From Herbaspirillum sp. GW103 (lineage in GTDB: Bacteria; Pseudomonadota; Gammaproteobacteria; Burkholderiales; Burkholderiaceae_D): 64,000 nucleotides of DNA. Shown one piece after another: positions 35,799 to 44,326 of the stretch. A model generated the notes under the pieces. The model had not been told where the DNA came from, ran no database searches, and saw nothing but the letters and a program-made list of their open reading frames with translations. Numbering within the stretch: the first letter of the stretch is position 1; each line of letters begins with the position of its first letter. The translations under genes and the position numbers were made by a program. The stretch spans positions 186,001-250,000 of the forward strand of contig NZ_AJVC01000004.1 in the NCBI RefSeq assembly GCF_000261365.1. The letters are read 5' to 3'.

Positions 35799-36568
35799 AC
35801 TCCAACCCCTTCAATGTTTTTGGCAAATTCGTCCTGCTCGGCATGGATGCCCAGCAGGCAAAGGATTTCGCGGCGGGTCGCCGCGAATTCGGACAGGTCG
35901 TGCGTCTTTTCGTGATGCACGAGATTGAATTCCTTCAAGACCTTGGCCGGACGCGGGCTGAACACGAAGATGCGGTCGGCCAGGAACAGCGCCTCATCCA
36001 CATCGTGCGTCACCAGCACCACGGTCGGGCCTTGCTGGCGGATCAGGTCGCGCAGGGCATCCTGCAGGGTCATGCGGGTGAGCGCATCGAGAGCGCCAAA
36101 GGGTTCATCGAGCAATAGCGCCTTGGGCTGCGAGATGAAGGCGCGGGCCAGGGCCGCGCGCTGGCGCATGCCGCCCGAGACCTGGTGCGGATAATAGTTT
36201 TCGAAACCCTTGAGCTTGACGTTCTCCAGCCAGAGGCGGGCCTGGTCGGCGGCTTTCTTCTTGTCGACATTCTGGAATTCCAGTGCCAGCGCCACGTTCT
36301 GCAGCAGGGTCAGCCAGGGATAGAGGGCATTTTCCTGGAACATCAGGGTGCGCTCGGGATGCGGTCCGCGGATGGCCTGAGCGTCGGCGGACACGGTGCC
36401 GCTGCTGGGCTTTTCCAGCCCGGCAGCCATGTGCAGCAGCGTGGACTTGCCACAGCCGGACGGGCCGACCAGCGCGACCAGCTCACCGGAGGCGATCTCG
36501 CGGGTGAATTCCTCGATCACGTGCAGGTCGCCGAAACGCTTGGCGACGTTGTTGAAAGATAGCTTCAT
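35795..36568 (-). CDS. ABC transporter ATP-binding protein (SsuB/TauB type)
   Basis: 257 residues from MKLSFNNVAKRFG: Walker [11 protein letters not shown]-loop LMFQENALYPW, signature VSGGMRQRAALARAF, Walker [13 protein letters not shown], His switch VTHDVDEA. First gene of the operon ATPase, binding protein, permease, second binding protein. Start chosen at the beginning of the NBD; 21 open codons upstream read as non-coding. A 21-bp dyad lies 170-190 bp upstream in the promoter region. Confidence 0.91.
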   Translation of the reverse strand: MKLSFNNVAKRFGDLHVIEEFTREIASGELVALVGPSGCGKSTLLHMAAGLEKPSSGTVSADAQAIRGPHPERTLMFQENALYPWLTLLQNVALALEFQNVDKKKAADQARLWLENVKLKGFENYYPHQVSGGMRQRAALARAFISQPKALLLDEPFGALDALTRMTLQDALRDLIRQQGPTVVLVTHDVDEALFLADRIFVFSPRPAKVLKEFNLVHHEKTHDLSEFAATRREILCLLGIHAEQDEFAKNIEGVGV

Positions 36569-36736
36569 GTGGTCCGCGGACGTGCCGCGCGCAAGGGATA
36601 GTGGAAGGGGACCCGATGCAGATCGCTTCATCCGTGCGTCAATCCGCCCGGAACCTGCCGTGCAACCGCCCCCTTTTAGTCAGGCATGCACTGTACTGAG
36701 GCCGGCTATGCAAAACAACTACTTAAAAATCGTATG

Positions 36737-36757
36737 CTTATTCGCATTTCGAATAAG
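36737..36757. promoter_or_regulatory. Perfect dyad upstream of the ABC operon
   Basis: CTTATTCG-CATTT-CGAATAAG, 8-bp arms with a 5-bp spacer, in an AT-rich stretch between the operon start and the end of the epimerase gene. Because the epimerase gene ends at 36784 and reads the same way, the dyad should control the ABC operon. Confidence 0.65.
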
Positions 36758-36783
36758 AACGGTGGGCAAAACGCATAAAGGCG

Positions 36784-37674
36784 TCAGCCCTTCGTCAGCC
36801 TTTGTTCCTGCCATCGGGCCAAGAGGCTCTGCACATCGGGATAACGCAGCCGCACACCCAGCTCATCCTTGATGCGGGCATTGTGAAGGCGACGCGATTC
36901 CGACATGAAGGACAACATCATCGGCGAGACGCTGCGTTCCAGCTCGCTGCGCGGCAGGCGCGGCGGGCGGGACAGGCCGGCGGCATCGGCCACGGCATCG
37001 AAGTAGTCGCCCATCTTGAGGTCGGTATCGTCCACCGCGTGATAGACGCGATTGGGCGCGCCCAGGCGCATGGCGGCCAGGCAGATGCGGGCCAGGTCGT
37101 CGGCGTGGATGTGATTGGTATGCACATCCTCCTGGGCCACCAGGGCCGGCAGGCCCTTGTGCAGGCGCTCCAGCGGCAGGCGGTCGGCGGCGTAAATGCC
37201 CGGCACGCGCAGGATGGAAAGCTTGCCGTGGCGGCGCCGCGCCCAGGCCCGCAGCACGGTTTCGGCATCGACCCGGCGCACGGCGCGGGCGTTCTGCGGG
37301 TTCACTCGGCGAGTTTCATCGAAGCTTGCGCCAGCGCAATCCCCGTAGACACCGGTGGTGCTGATGTAAACCAGGCGCGCGCCCTCGGGTAAAATGGCGG
37401 CCAAATTGCGAGTGCGGCGGTCGATGCGGCCTTCGGACTGCGGCGGGGCCAGATGCACGATGGTCGGTGCCAGACGCGCCAGGCGGCCCAGCGTCAGGGG
37501 TTGATCCAGGTCGGCGACGATGGGAATGGCCCCGGCAGCGCGCAGTTCGACGCAGCGCTCGGGGTTGCTGGTCACGGCCAGTACGCGGTAGCGCGGCAGC
37601 AGCAGCGGCACCAGCCGCAGGCCGACATCGCCGCAGCCCAGGATCAGTACGCGGGGCAGGCCCAGTTTTTTCAC
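36784..37674 (-). CDS. NAD-dependent epimerase/dehydratase family protein (YeeZ-like)
   Basis: 296 residues from a GTG start (VKKLGLP). An N-terminal nucleotide-binding motif (LILGCGDVGLRLVPLL) and atypical SDR elements (YISTTGVYGDCAG) indicate the extended/atypical SDR group; the substrate is unknown. It is divergent from a ferredoxin-reductase-like gene 36 bp away, with the ATG-less region requiring the GTG. A reading that continues in frame up to 38973 lies antisense to that gene and is not real. Confidence 0.85.
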   Translation of the reverse strand: MKKLGLPRVLILGCGDVGLRLVPLLLPRYRVLAVTSNPERCVELRAAGAIPIVADLDQPLTLGRLARLAPTIVHLAPPQSEGRIDRRTRNLAAILPEGARLVYISTTGVYGDCAGASFDETRRVNPQNARAVRRVDAETVLRAWARRRHGKLSILRVPGIYAADRLPLERLHKGLPALVAQEDVHTNHIHADDLARICLAAMRLGAPNRVYHAVDDTDLKMGDYFDAVADAAGLSRPPRLPRSELERSVSPMMLSFMSESRRLHNARIKDELGVRLRYPDVQSLLARWQEQRLTKG

Positions 37675-37710
37675 GGTGTTCAATCCAAATTTATCCAGAA
37701 GCAGAATTGT

Positions 37711-38760
37711 ATGAGTTTCCAAGTCACAGTCCAGCCCAGCGGTCGCCAGTTCACCTGCGACGCCGACGAATCCATCCTCACCGCCGCCATCCGCGCCGGT
37801 GTCGGCCTGCCCTACGGTTGCAAGAACGGCGCCTGCGGCTCCTGCAAGGGCAAGCTGGTGTCGGGTCAGGTCGAGCACGGCCCGCACCAGGTGCGCGCCC
37901 TCTCGGAGCACGAACAGCAGCTGGGCCATGCCCTCTTCTGCGTGGCCAAGCCGCACAGCGACGTCACCATCGAGGCGCGCGAAGTGGCCGGCGTGGGCGA
38001 GATCCCGGTACGCAAGCTGCCAGTACGCGTGGCCAAGCTGGAGAAGGTGGCCGATGACGTCATCATCCTCTCGCTGCAACTGCCGGCCAATGACCGCCTG
38101 CAGTACAAGGCCGGCCAGTACGTGGAATTCCTGCTGCGCGACGGCAAGCGCCGCAGCTACAGCATGGCCAACGCCCCGCACAAGGATGAACACATGAGCC
38201 TGCACATCCGCCATCTGCCGGGCGGGCTGTTCACCGACCAGGTGTTCACCACGCTCAAGGAACGCGACATCCTGCGCATCGAAGGCCCGCTGGGGACCTT
38301 CTTCCTGCGCGAGGATTCCGACAAGCCCATCATCCTCCTGGCCTCCGGCACCGGCTTTGCGCCCATCAAGGCCATCGTCGAGCAGCTCGAACATGCCGGC
38401 TCCAAGCGTCCGGTCACCCTGTACTGGGGCGGCCGCCGCCCGCAGGACCTGTACATGAACGCCCTGTGCCAGCAGTGGGAACAGGAGCTGCCCAACTTCA
38501 AGTACGTGCCGGTAGTCTCCAACGCCCAGGCCGAGGACAACTGGAGCGGCCGCACCGGCTTCGTCCACCGCGCCGTGATGGAAGATTTCCCCGACCTGTC
38601 GGGCCACCAGGTCTATGCCTGTGGCGCGCCGGTCGTGGTGGAATCGGCACAGCGCGATTTCAGCGCCCAGTGCGGCCTGCCGGAAGACGAGTTCTATGCC
38701 GATTCCTTCACTTCCGAAGCCGACCTGGCCAAGGCCGTGTCGGACAACCCGGCCGCCTGA
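37711..38760 (+). CDS. Ferredoxin-reductase-like oxidoreductase with N-terminal 2Fe-2S domain (AscD/CDP-6-deoxy-glucoseen reductase type)
   Basis: 349 residues. A plant-type 2Fe-2S domain supplies its cluster cysteines in CKNGACGSCKG and one more in FCVAK (about residues 37-75). FAD and NAD(P) domains follow with RRSYSMANAP, GTGFAPIKA and YACGAP. Betaproteobacterial genomes annotate this as CDP-6-deoxy-delta-3,4-glucoseen reductase, but its general role is electron transfer from NADH to an unknown partner. The start at MSFQVTVQ is before the first strand. Confidence 0.9.
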   Translation: MSFQVTVQPSGRQFTCDADESILTAAIRAGVGLPYGCKNGACGSCKGKLVSGQVEHGPHQVRALSEHEQQLGHALFCVAKPHSDVTIEAREVAGVGEIPVRKLPVRVAKLEKVADDVIILSLQLPANDRLQYKAGQYVEFLLRDGKRRSYSMANAPHKDEHMSLHIRHLPGGLFTDQVFTTLKERDILRIEGPLGTFFLREDSDKPIILLASGTGFAPIKAIVEQLEHAGSKRPVTLYWGGRRPQDLYMNALCQQWEQELPNFKYVPVVSNAQAEDNWSGRTGFVHRAVMEDFPDLSGHQVYACGAPVVVESAQRDFSAQCGLPEDEFYADSFTSEADLAKAVSDNPAA

Positions 38761-38918
38761 CGGAGCCACTGCGGGGGCCGGTGCTGTCATGCCGGCGTCA
38801 CGCGCATTTGCGAAGATGCCGCGCAAGCCTGATGCCGCGCGGCCCGGCGAGATGCGATGAAATTGCAACGGTAGCCCGCCGCAAGCAGCCGCGGGCGAGT
38901 CCGGCGGGAAATTTCTTT

Positions 38919-38947
38919 TTGACGCTCTGCGCAAAAGGTCATAAACT
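38919..38947 (+). promoter_or_regulatory. Sigma-70 promoter of the argD leader
   Basis: TTGACG at 38919-38924, exactly 17 bp, then TAAACT at 38942-38947. Transcription should start about 6-8 bp further on, placing +1 at or next to the A of the leader-peptide ATG at 38955. Confidence 0.75.
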
Positions 38948-38954
38948 GCACCGC

Positions 38955-39026
38955 ATGATCGCCAACGCCACATTTTTACGACGCCGCAGCCAACCTGAGA
39001 AAGGTTTGCTGCTGCTGCGCGCGTGA
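38955..39026 (+). CDS. Candidate leader peptide, 23 aa, Arg-rich, leaderless
   Basis: Short ORF MIANATFLRRRSQPEKGLLL followed by LRA. It contains three consecutive Arg codons (CGA CGC CGC, codons 9-11) and a Leu run (codons 18-21). The ATG coincides with the expected transcription start, so no 5' leader or ribosome site exists, as reported for the rhizobial trpL leader. The Arg codons lie directly against arm 1 of the leader hairpin. Confidence 0.55.
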   Translation: MIANATFLRRRSQPEKGLLLLRA

Positions 39027-39042
39027 AGTGAAACGAATCGCG

Positions 39043-39073
39043 AAGCCACAGGCAAACCCTGTGGCTTTTTTTT
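39043..39073 (+). terminator. Rho-independent terminator in the argD leader
   Basis: AAGCCACAGG-CAAAC-CCTGTGGCTT, a perfect 10-bp stem, followed by further T for a run of eight (39066-39073). It precedes the argD start codon by 108 bp with no other promoter obvious, so it is well placed as an attenuator. Confidence 0.9.
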
Positions 39074-39181
39074 ATTCGCCATTTGGGGTCTGTCGTGTGC
39101 CTGCTGCCCAGCGCCTAGTCATCGTGGGGGCAACGGTCTGCACCACCCTCCCAACCACCCTATTCTTGCAGGAGCCTATCG

Positions 39182-40384
39182 ATGCAATACAGCCAGTCCG
39201 ACGCCAACAAGCTGATGTACGTCACCAACCGCCCCGAGCTGGTCTTCACCGAAGGCCATGGCATGTGGCTGACCGATCACAATGGCAAGCGCTATCTCGA
39301 CTACCTGCAAGGCTGGGCAGTCAACACCCTGGGCCACGCGCCGCAATGTATCGCCGATGCCCTGGCCGCCCAGAGCAAGAAGCTGATCAACCCCTCGCCA
39401 GCCTTCTACAACGCACCCTCCATCGAACTGGCCGACCTGCTGACGGCCAACTCGGTGTTCGACCGCGTGTTCTTCGCCAACAGCGGTGCCGAAGCCAACG
39501 AAGGCGCCATCAAGCTGGCCCGCAAGTGGGGCAAGAAGAACCCGGCCGCCGACGGCTCGGCGCGCTTCGAGATCATCACCTTCAAGCACAGCTTCCACGG
39601 CCGTACCCTGGCCACCATGTCGGCCAGCGGCAAGGACGGCTGGGACACCATGTTCGCACCCCAGGTGCCGGGCTTCCCCAAGGCCATCCTGAACGACCTG
39701 GCCAGCGTCGAAGCGTTGATCGGCAGCCACACCGTGGCCGTGATGCTGGAGCCGGTGCAGGGCGAAGGTGGCGTCATCCCGGCGACCAAGGAATTCATGC
39801 AGGGTCTGCGCCGCCTGACCAAAGAAAAGAACCTGCTGCTCATCGTCGATGAAGTGCAAAGCGGCATGGGCCGTACCGGCCAGCTGTTCGCCTACCAGCA
39901 CTCCGGCATCGAGCCGGACATCATGACCCTGGCCAAGGGCATCGGTGGCGGTGTGCCGCTGGCGGCCCTGCTGGCGCGCGAAGAAATCGCCTGCTTTGAA
40001 GCCGGCGAACAAGGCGGCACCTACAACGGCAACCCGCTCATGACTGCCGTGGGCGTGGCCGTGATCAAGGAATTGCTCAAGCCCGGCTTCATGGAATCGG
40101 TGCGCGAGCGCGGTCAGTACCTGCGCCAGCGTTCGCTGGAAATCTCCGAGAAGTATGGCTTCGAAGGCGAGCGTGGCGAAGGCCTGCTGCGCGCCCTGCA
40201 ACTGGGTCGCGACATCGGCCCGCAGATCGTCGAAGCCGCGCGCAACCTGGAACCGGTGGGCCTGCTGCTGAACTCGCCGCGTCCCAACCTGCTGCGCTTC
40301 ATGCCGGCCCTGAACGTGACCAAGGAAGAGATCGACCAGATGTTCTCCATGCTGGAAGACGTCCTGGCCAAGATCGGGAAGTAA
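39182..40384 (+). CDS. argD: Acetylornithine-type aminotransferase (class III, PLP-dependent)
   Basis: 400 residues, class III aminotransferase. Visible are [17 protein letters not shown] (PLP phosphate contact), HSFHGRT, the Asp of [12 protein letters not shown], and the PLP Lys in [12 protein letters not shown]. In betaproteobacteria this protein is annotated as acetylornithine transaminase, i.e. arginine biosynthesis, although the family overlaps with succinylornithine and 4-aminobutyrate enzymes. A good ribosome site (GCAGGAG) lies eight bases upstream of the ATG. It is preceded by the candidate attenuator and followed after three bp by an NlpC/P60 gene. Confidence 0.88.
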   Translation: MQYSQSDANKLMYVTNRPELVFTEGHGMWLTDHNGKRYLDYLQGWAVNTLGHAPQCIADALAAQSKKLINPSPAFYNAPSIELADLLTANSVFDRVFFANSGAEANEGAIKLARKWGKKNPAADGSARFEIITFKHSFHGRTLATMSASGKDGWDTMFAPQVPGFPKAILNDLASVEALIGSHTVAVMLEPVQGEGGVIPATKEFMQGLRRLTKEKNLLLIVDEVQSGMGRTGQLFAYQHSGIEPDIMTLAKGIGGGVPLAALLAREEIACFEAGEQGGTYNGNPLMTAVGVAVIKELLKPGFMESVRERGQYLRQRSLEISEKYGFEGERGEGLLRALQLGRDIGPQIVEAARNLEPVGLLLNSPRPNLLRFMPALNVTKEEIDQMFSMLEDVLAKIGK

Positions 40385-40387
40385 GCG

Positions 40388-40945
40388 ATGACGGGGCGCG
40401 CAAGGATGGCATTGACGCACAGGGCCGCTGTGCCCTCTTCCCGGTCGGCGCTGGCCGCAGTGTGTGCGGCACTGGTGCTGGCCGCCTGCGGCACGACGCC
40501 GACCGCGCCCCCCATCGCCCGGCTGCCCGGTGCCCCGCAATCGCAGGCACCGGCGCTGCCGGCCACCGACAATGGCAATGAGGTGGCCATCTATGCACTC
40601 TCGCTGATCGATACCGGCTACCGCTTCGGCGGCAAGAATCCCTCGGCCGGACTCGATTGCAGCGGCATGGTCAGCTACATCTTCGGCCAGGCCGCCAATT
40701 ACCGCATCAGCGGCAGCGCCGCCGACATCGCCCGCCAGGGCCGCCAGATCGATCCCTCGCAACTGCGCGCGGGCGACCTGGTGTTCTTCAATACGCAGAA
40801 CCGTCCCTTCTCGCACGTGGGCATCTACCTGGGCGATGGCCGCTTCGTACATGCGCCATCGACCAATGGCAAGGTGCACATCTCGCGCCTGGACAACCCG
40901 TATTTCTCGCGTCGCTTCGAAATGGCGCGCACCTACTTCAACTGA
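40388..40945 (+). CDS. NlpC/P60-family cell-wall hydrolase, lipoprotein
   Basis: 185 residues. A signal peptide with lipobox (VLAACG) predicts a lipoprotein. The NlpC/P60 domain has its catalytic Cys in GLDCSGMVSYIFG, His in SHVGIYLGDGRFVHA, and further polar residues; it cleaves D-Glu-type peptide bonds in murein. Start at 40388 or at 40406; GGGAAG fits the first. It lies three bp after argD and may be co-transcribed; it overlaps the convergent GntR gene by eight bp at the 3' ends. Confidence 0.9.
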   Translation: MTGRARMALTHRAAVPSSRSALAAVCAALVLAACGTTPTAPPIARLPGAPQSQAPALPATDNGNEVAIYALSLIDTGYRFGGKNPSAGLDCSGMVSYIFGQAANYRISGSAADIARQGRQIDPSQLRAGDLVFFNTQNRPFSHVGIYLGDGRFVHAPSTNGKVHISRLDNPYFSRRFEMARTYFN

Positions 40946-41702
40946 GCGTCTTGCGGGCGGACCGCTTGCGCGGCCCGTTCTCCTGCTGCTGGCGGTTGCC
41001 GTACTCGCGGATCAGATTGGCGCTGTAGCGCGTGAAGGCGATATCCATGTGCCGCCGCATGGCAGCACGCGCCTGCTCGGCATTGCGCTCGCGCAGGGCC
41101 TGCATGATCAGACCGTGTTCCTCGATGGCTTCCTGCCACACGCGGGTGCCGTCGAAGTGGCTGTGCAGGCGCTCGAACAGCGGCCCCAGACGCGCATCGA
41201 AGAGCTGCGTCACCAGGCCGACCAGGACGCTATTGCCGGTGGCCTCGGCCAGGCGGATATGGAACAGGCGGTCCGCCTCCAGCGGATCGATGCCGGCCTG
41301 GGCGTGGGAGATCATCAGGGCGTAGGCTTCCTCCACCGCCGCAATCTGCTGCTTGCTGCCATGCAGGACGGCGGCATAGGCCACTTCCCCTTCGATCATC
41401 TCACGCGCGCGGATCAGTTCCAGCGGCCCTTCCTCGCCGGACAGGTCGTGTCGCAACTCGCGCTGCACCGGTGGCGCACAGACGTAGATGCCCGAGCCCA
41501 TACGCACTTCGATGTAACCTTCCACCTCCAGCGCGATGAGCGCCTCGCGCAGCGAAGGCCGGCTCACGCCCAGCTGCAGCGCCAGGTCGCGCTCGGACGG
41601 CAGGCGCGAACCCACGGCGAATTCGCCCTCCACGATCAGCTTGCGCAACTGGTCGCTGATCTGCCGGTACAGCCGCTGCGGTTCGATCGCTTCGATGGGC
41701 AT
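40938..41702 (-). CDS. FadR/FCD-type GntR regulator of the tct operon
   Basis: 254 residues: winged helix-turn-helix (LPSERDLALQLGVSRPSLREALIALEVEGYI) plus FCD domain (DRLFHIRLAE, EEHGLIMQAL, MRRHMDIAF metal-ligand motifs). Last gene of tctCBA-ldh2-gntR on the minus strand, nine bp after ldh2, with AAGGG before the ATG. It is therefore likely to be a local repressor of its own operon and perhaps of the divergent dehydratase gene; a TGGTATTACCA palindrome in the 1-kb intergenic region is a plausible site. Confidence 0.92.
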   Translation of the reverse strand: MPIEAIEPQRLYRQISDQLRKLIVEGEFAVGSRLPSERDLALQLGVSRPSLREALIALEVEGYIEVRMGSGIYVCAPPVQRELRHDLSGEEGPLELIRAREMIEGEVAYAAVLHGSKQQIAAVEEAYALMISHAQAGIDPLEADRLFHIRLAEATGNSVLVGLVTQLFDARLGPLFERLHSHFDGTRVWQEAIEEHGLIMQALRERNAEQARAAMRRHMDIAFTRYSANLIREYGNRQQQENGPRKRSARKTLS

Positions 41703-41711
41703 GATGACCCT

Positions 41712-42773
41712 TCAGTCCAAGGTGGCGGGAAACTCCAGGTCGTAAGCGGCACCCGCTTCGCGCAGCATCGGCGCAATGGTCGGATGCAGGGTCAGCCCCT
41801 GCGCCAGTTGCTCGGCGCGGCGCTGCATGCCGCGGTCACCAGGCATGCGTACCTGGCCCACGCCGGGACGTGGCGGATTGCTGCGGCAGGCCTGGGCGAT
41901 ATGGTCCATCTGACGCTTGAAGTCCTGCTCGCCACCGAAGGCCGAGGGATCATAGAGCGACATGAACACCGTCGCCCCCCAGCCCGCTGCCGGATCGGCC
42001 CGGCCAAAGCCGGACAGGCCACCGGTGAGCGCCTCGATCAGCACCGCCAGGCCGTAGCCCTTGTGACCCGCCGACAGGCCGCCCAGCGGCAGGATGGTAC
42101 CGGGCGGCGTGGCCGAGAGCACGGCCGGATCACGGCTGGGATGGCCGGCGCCATCGATGAGCCATTCTTCCTCGAACTGCTTGCCGGCCTTGTGCAGGCG
42201 GTTGCTCATGCCATTGGTGGTAATGGAGGCCGAGATATCGACCAGGAAGGGCGTGCCGGAGGTAGGGATGCCCGCTGCAATCGGATTGGGCGTAAACACC
42301 GCCTGGGTGCCGCCGAACGGGGCCACGCTCTGCACTGCCGGATCGGAACTGGCCAGAATCATCATGAAGCCCTCCTGCGTGGCCCGCAGCAGGTAGGCCG
42401 CCAGGCAGGCGATGTGATGGCTGTGGTGGATGGTCAGCGAAGCGGTGCCATAGTCGCGCGCCTTGGGCATGAGCGCATCGATGCCCTGATGCACCAGCCA
42501 GGGACCGGGCAGGCGGCGGCCATCCCAGGCCAGTGCGGCGGCGCGTTCGGAGAGCACCTCGGGTCGGCCACTCTTGGCCATGCTGCCTTTTTCCAGTTCC
42601 TTGACGTAGGGGGCCAGCAGCGCCAGTCCGTGCGTGTCATGGCCCAGCAGGTCGCCGTCGACCAGGGTGGCGGCGACGCTGTCGGCCTTGTCGGCGTCCA
42701 GTCCGGCGCGCTGCAACAGCGTGGTGGCGAACTGACGCAGAGCGTCAGCGGAGAAACGTTCGGGGACTGCCAT
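41712..42773 (-). CDS. Ldh2/MdhB-type malate/L-lactate dehydrogenase
   Basis: 353 residues, Ldh2/YiaK/ComC family of NAD(P)-dependent oxidoreductases. The GHDTHGL motif near the N terminus, HHIACLA, TPNPIAAGIPTSGTPFLVDIS and the GGLSAGHKGYGLAVLIEAL segment are family hallmarks. Members oxidise or reduce 2-oxo/2-hydroxy acids, including (S)-malate, ureidoglycolate or 2,3-diketo-L-gulonate. Start at MAVPERF with AAAGGTGG upstream. The operon places it with a TCT importer, so it likely acts on the imported carboxylate. Confidence 0.9.
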   Translation of the reverse strand: MAVPERFSADALRQFATTLLQRAGLDADKADSVAATLVDGDLLGHDTHGLALLAPYVKELEKGSMAKSGRPEVLSERAAALAWDGRRLPGPWLVHQGIDALMPKARDYGTASLTIHHSHHIACLAAYLLRATQEGFMMILASSDPAVQSVAPFGGTQAVFTPNPIAAGIPTSGTPFLVDISASITTNGMSNRLHKAGKQFEEEWLIDGAGHPSRDPAVLSATPPGTILPLGGLSAGHKGYGLAVLIEALTGGLSGFGRADPAAGWGATVFMSLYDPSAFGGEQDFKRQMDHIAQACRSNPPRPGVGQVRMPGDRGMQRRAEQLAQGLTLHPTIAPMLREAGAAYDLEFPATLD

Positions 42774-42820
42774 GGAAACCACCTTTCCTTGCTTGAATCG
42801 TCGATTGAAATCTTTTCACC

Positions 42821-44317
42821 TCAGGCCGCAGCCAGCGGTTTCTTGCGCAGGAGCTTGAGCAGCAGCGGCAACAACCACAGCAGCAGCGTGATCACGCCCA
42901 GCGTGCCGGCGATGGGCCGCTCGAAGAAGGCCAGGAACTGGCCGTCGGCCTTGATCATCGAGGTCACGAAATGTTCTTCCAGCATGCCGCCCAGCACCAC
43001 GCCCAGTACCGTGGGTGCCACCGGGAAACCGTTCTCTTCCATCACATAGGCCAGCAGGCCGAACACCAGCATGATGCCCACGTCGGTGACACTGTTGTTG
43101 GTGGCGTAGGAGCCGACGATGCAGAACAGCAGGATCAGCGGCATGAGGATGCCACGCGGGATGGACAGGATGCGCTTGGCCATCTTGATGCACCAGAAAC
43201 CCAGCGGCAGCATCAGCAGGTTGGCCAGGATGAAGACCAGGAAGATGGCATACATGGAGACCGGATTGTCGACGAAGATCATCGGTCCCGGATTGAGGTT
43301 CTTCATGTAGAGCACACCGATGACGATGGCGGTGATGGAATCCCCCGGAATGCCGAACACCAGCGCCGGTATCCACGCCCCGGCCAGCGCCGAGTTGTTG
43401 GCCGCGCCCGATTCGACGATGCCTTCCGGATGGCCGGTGCCGAATTTCTCCGGCTCCCTGGACAGCTTCTTGCTCATCGCATACGACATCCAGGCCGCGA
43501 TATCGGCCCCGGCGCCGGGCAGCGCGCCCACCAGCGTGCCCAGGACGCTGCCGCGCAGCACCGATTTCGGATACTTCAACAGCAGGCCCCACATGCCCTT
43601 GAAGACGTTGCCCACACGACTCTCTGGCAGTTTCATGCCGAAGTCGCGCGAGACCGCAAAACGCAGCACTTCGGACATGGCGAACATGCCCACCATGAGC
43701 GGCACCAGCGAGACCCCGCCCAGCAGGTCGGGCTGATCGAAGGTAAAGCGGGGCGCACCGGCCGGATTGCCCATGCCGATGGAGGCGATGAACATGCCGA
43801 GGAAGAGCGACACGAAACCCTTGAGCGGATTGTCGGAGGCGATGAAGATGGCGCAGGTCAGGCCCAGCAGTACCAGCCAGAAATATTCGAAGGAAGAAAA
43901 TTTCAGGGCCAGCTCCGCCAGTGCGGGCGCCGAGAAGATCAGTACGAAGGTGCCAAACAGTCCGCCGATGACCGAGAACACCAGGCTGGCGCCCAGCGCA
44001 ATCTCGCCCTGCCCTTTCAAGGTCATGGCATAGGCTTCATCGGTGTAGGCGGCCGACGAGGGCGTACCGGGAATGCGCAGCAGACAACCCGGAATGTCGC
44101 CCGAGAAGATCGCCATGGCAGTGGCCGAAACCATGGCGGCGATGGCCGGGACCGGCGGCATGAAGAAGGTCACCGGCACCAGCAGCGCGACGGCCATGGT
44201 CGCCGACAGACCCGGCACGGCGCCCATGAACAGTCCGAAGACGGACGCGCCCAGGATCACCGCCAGCACATAGGGATCGAACACCATCGCCAGCGCGGCA
44301 TAGAGGTTGGCAAGCAT
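42821..44317 (-). CDS. tctA: Tripartite tricarboxylate transporter, large permease TctA
   Basis: 498 residues, 11-12 membrane spans. TctA signatures are visible: GLFMGAVPGLSATMAVALL at the N terminus, the PGTPSSAAYTDEAYAMT stretch, and later GALPGAGADIAAWMSY. Uses a secondary ion gradient to import a carboxylate brought by TctC. Nine bp after tctB, with GGAGACGAC before the ATG. Confidence 0.95.
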   Translation of the reverse strand: MLANLYAALAMVFDPYVLAVILGASVFGLFMGAVPGLSATMAVALLVPVTFFMPPVPAIAAMVSATAMAIFSGDIPGCLLRIPGTPSSAAYTDEAYAMTLKGQGEIALGASLVFSVIGGLFGTFVLIFSAPALAELALKFSSFEYFWLVLLGLTCAIFIASDNPLKGFVSLFLGMFIASIGMGNPAGAPRFTFDQPDLLGGVSLVPLMVGMFAMSEVLRFAVSRDFGMKLPESRVGNVFKGMWGLLLKYPKSVLRGSVLGTLVGALPGAGADIAAWMSYAMSKKLSREPEKFGTGHPEGIVESGAANNSALAGAWIPALVFGIPGDSITAIVIGVLYMKNLNPGPMIFVDNPVSMYAIFLVFILANLLMLPLGFWCIKMAKRILSIPRGILMPLILLFCIVGSYATNNSVTDVGIMLVFGLLAYVMEENGFPVAPTVLGVVLGGMLEEHFVTSMIKADGQFLAFFERPIAGTLGVITLLLWLLPLLLKLLRKKPLAAA

Positions 44318-44326
44318 GTCGTCTCC

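Larger units (their letters stand above)
38955..39073 (+). ncRNA. Candidate transcription attenuator/leader RNA upstream of argD
   Basis: A promoter, short ORF and terminator span about 119 nt. Arm 1 (GCAGCCAACCT, 38986-38996) pairs with arm 2 (AGGTTTGCTGC, 39002-39012). Part of arm 2 (GGTTTGC, 39003-39009) is also fully complementary to GCAAACC (39052-39058), which overlaps the terminator. Thus 1:2 and 2:3 exclude one another, and 2:3 excludes the terminator. A ribosome stalled on the Arg codons would cover arm 1. The same RNA, when terminated, could be a free small RNA. Confidence 0.55.

Noticed and set aside
37675..38973. N-terminal extension of the epimerase gene antisense to the ferredoxin-reductase gene
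   Set aside because: The conserved nucleotide-binding motif begins directly after the GTG at 37674; the extension overlaps a complete gene on the other strand.
39006..39017. Leucine attenuator reading of the argD leader, based on the four-Leu run
   Set aside because: A ribosome stalled on these codons would cover arm 2 and so favour the terminator, opposite to classic attenuation; the Arg codons are placed correctly instead.
38466..39026. Long open frame whose last 23 codons are the argD leader peptide
   Set aside because: Most of it lies in another frame of the ferredoxin-reductase gene; only the part after the promoter at 38919-38947 is considered, as a leader peptide.
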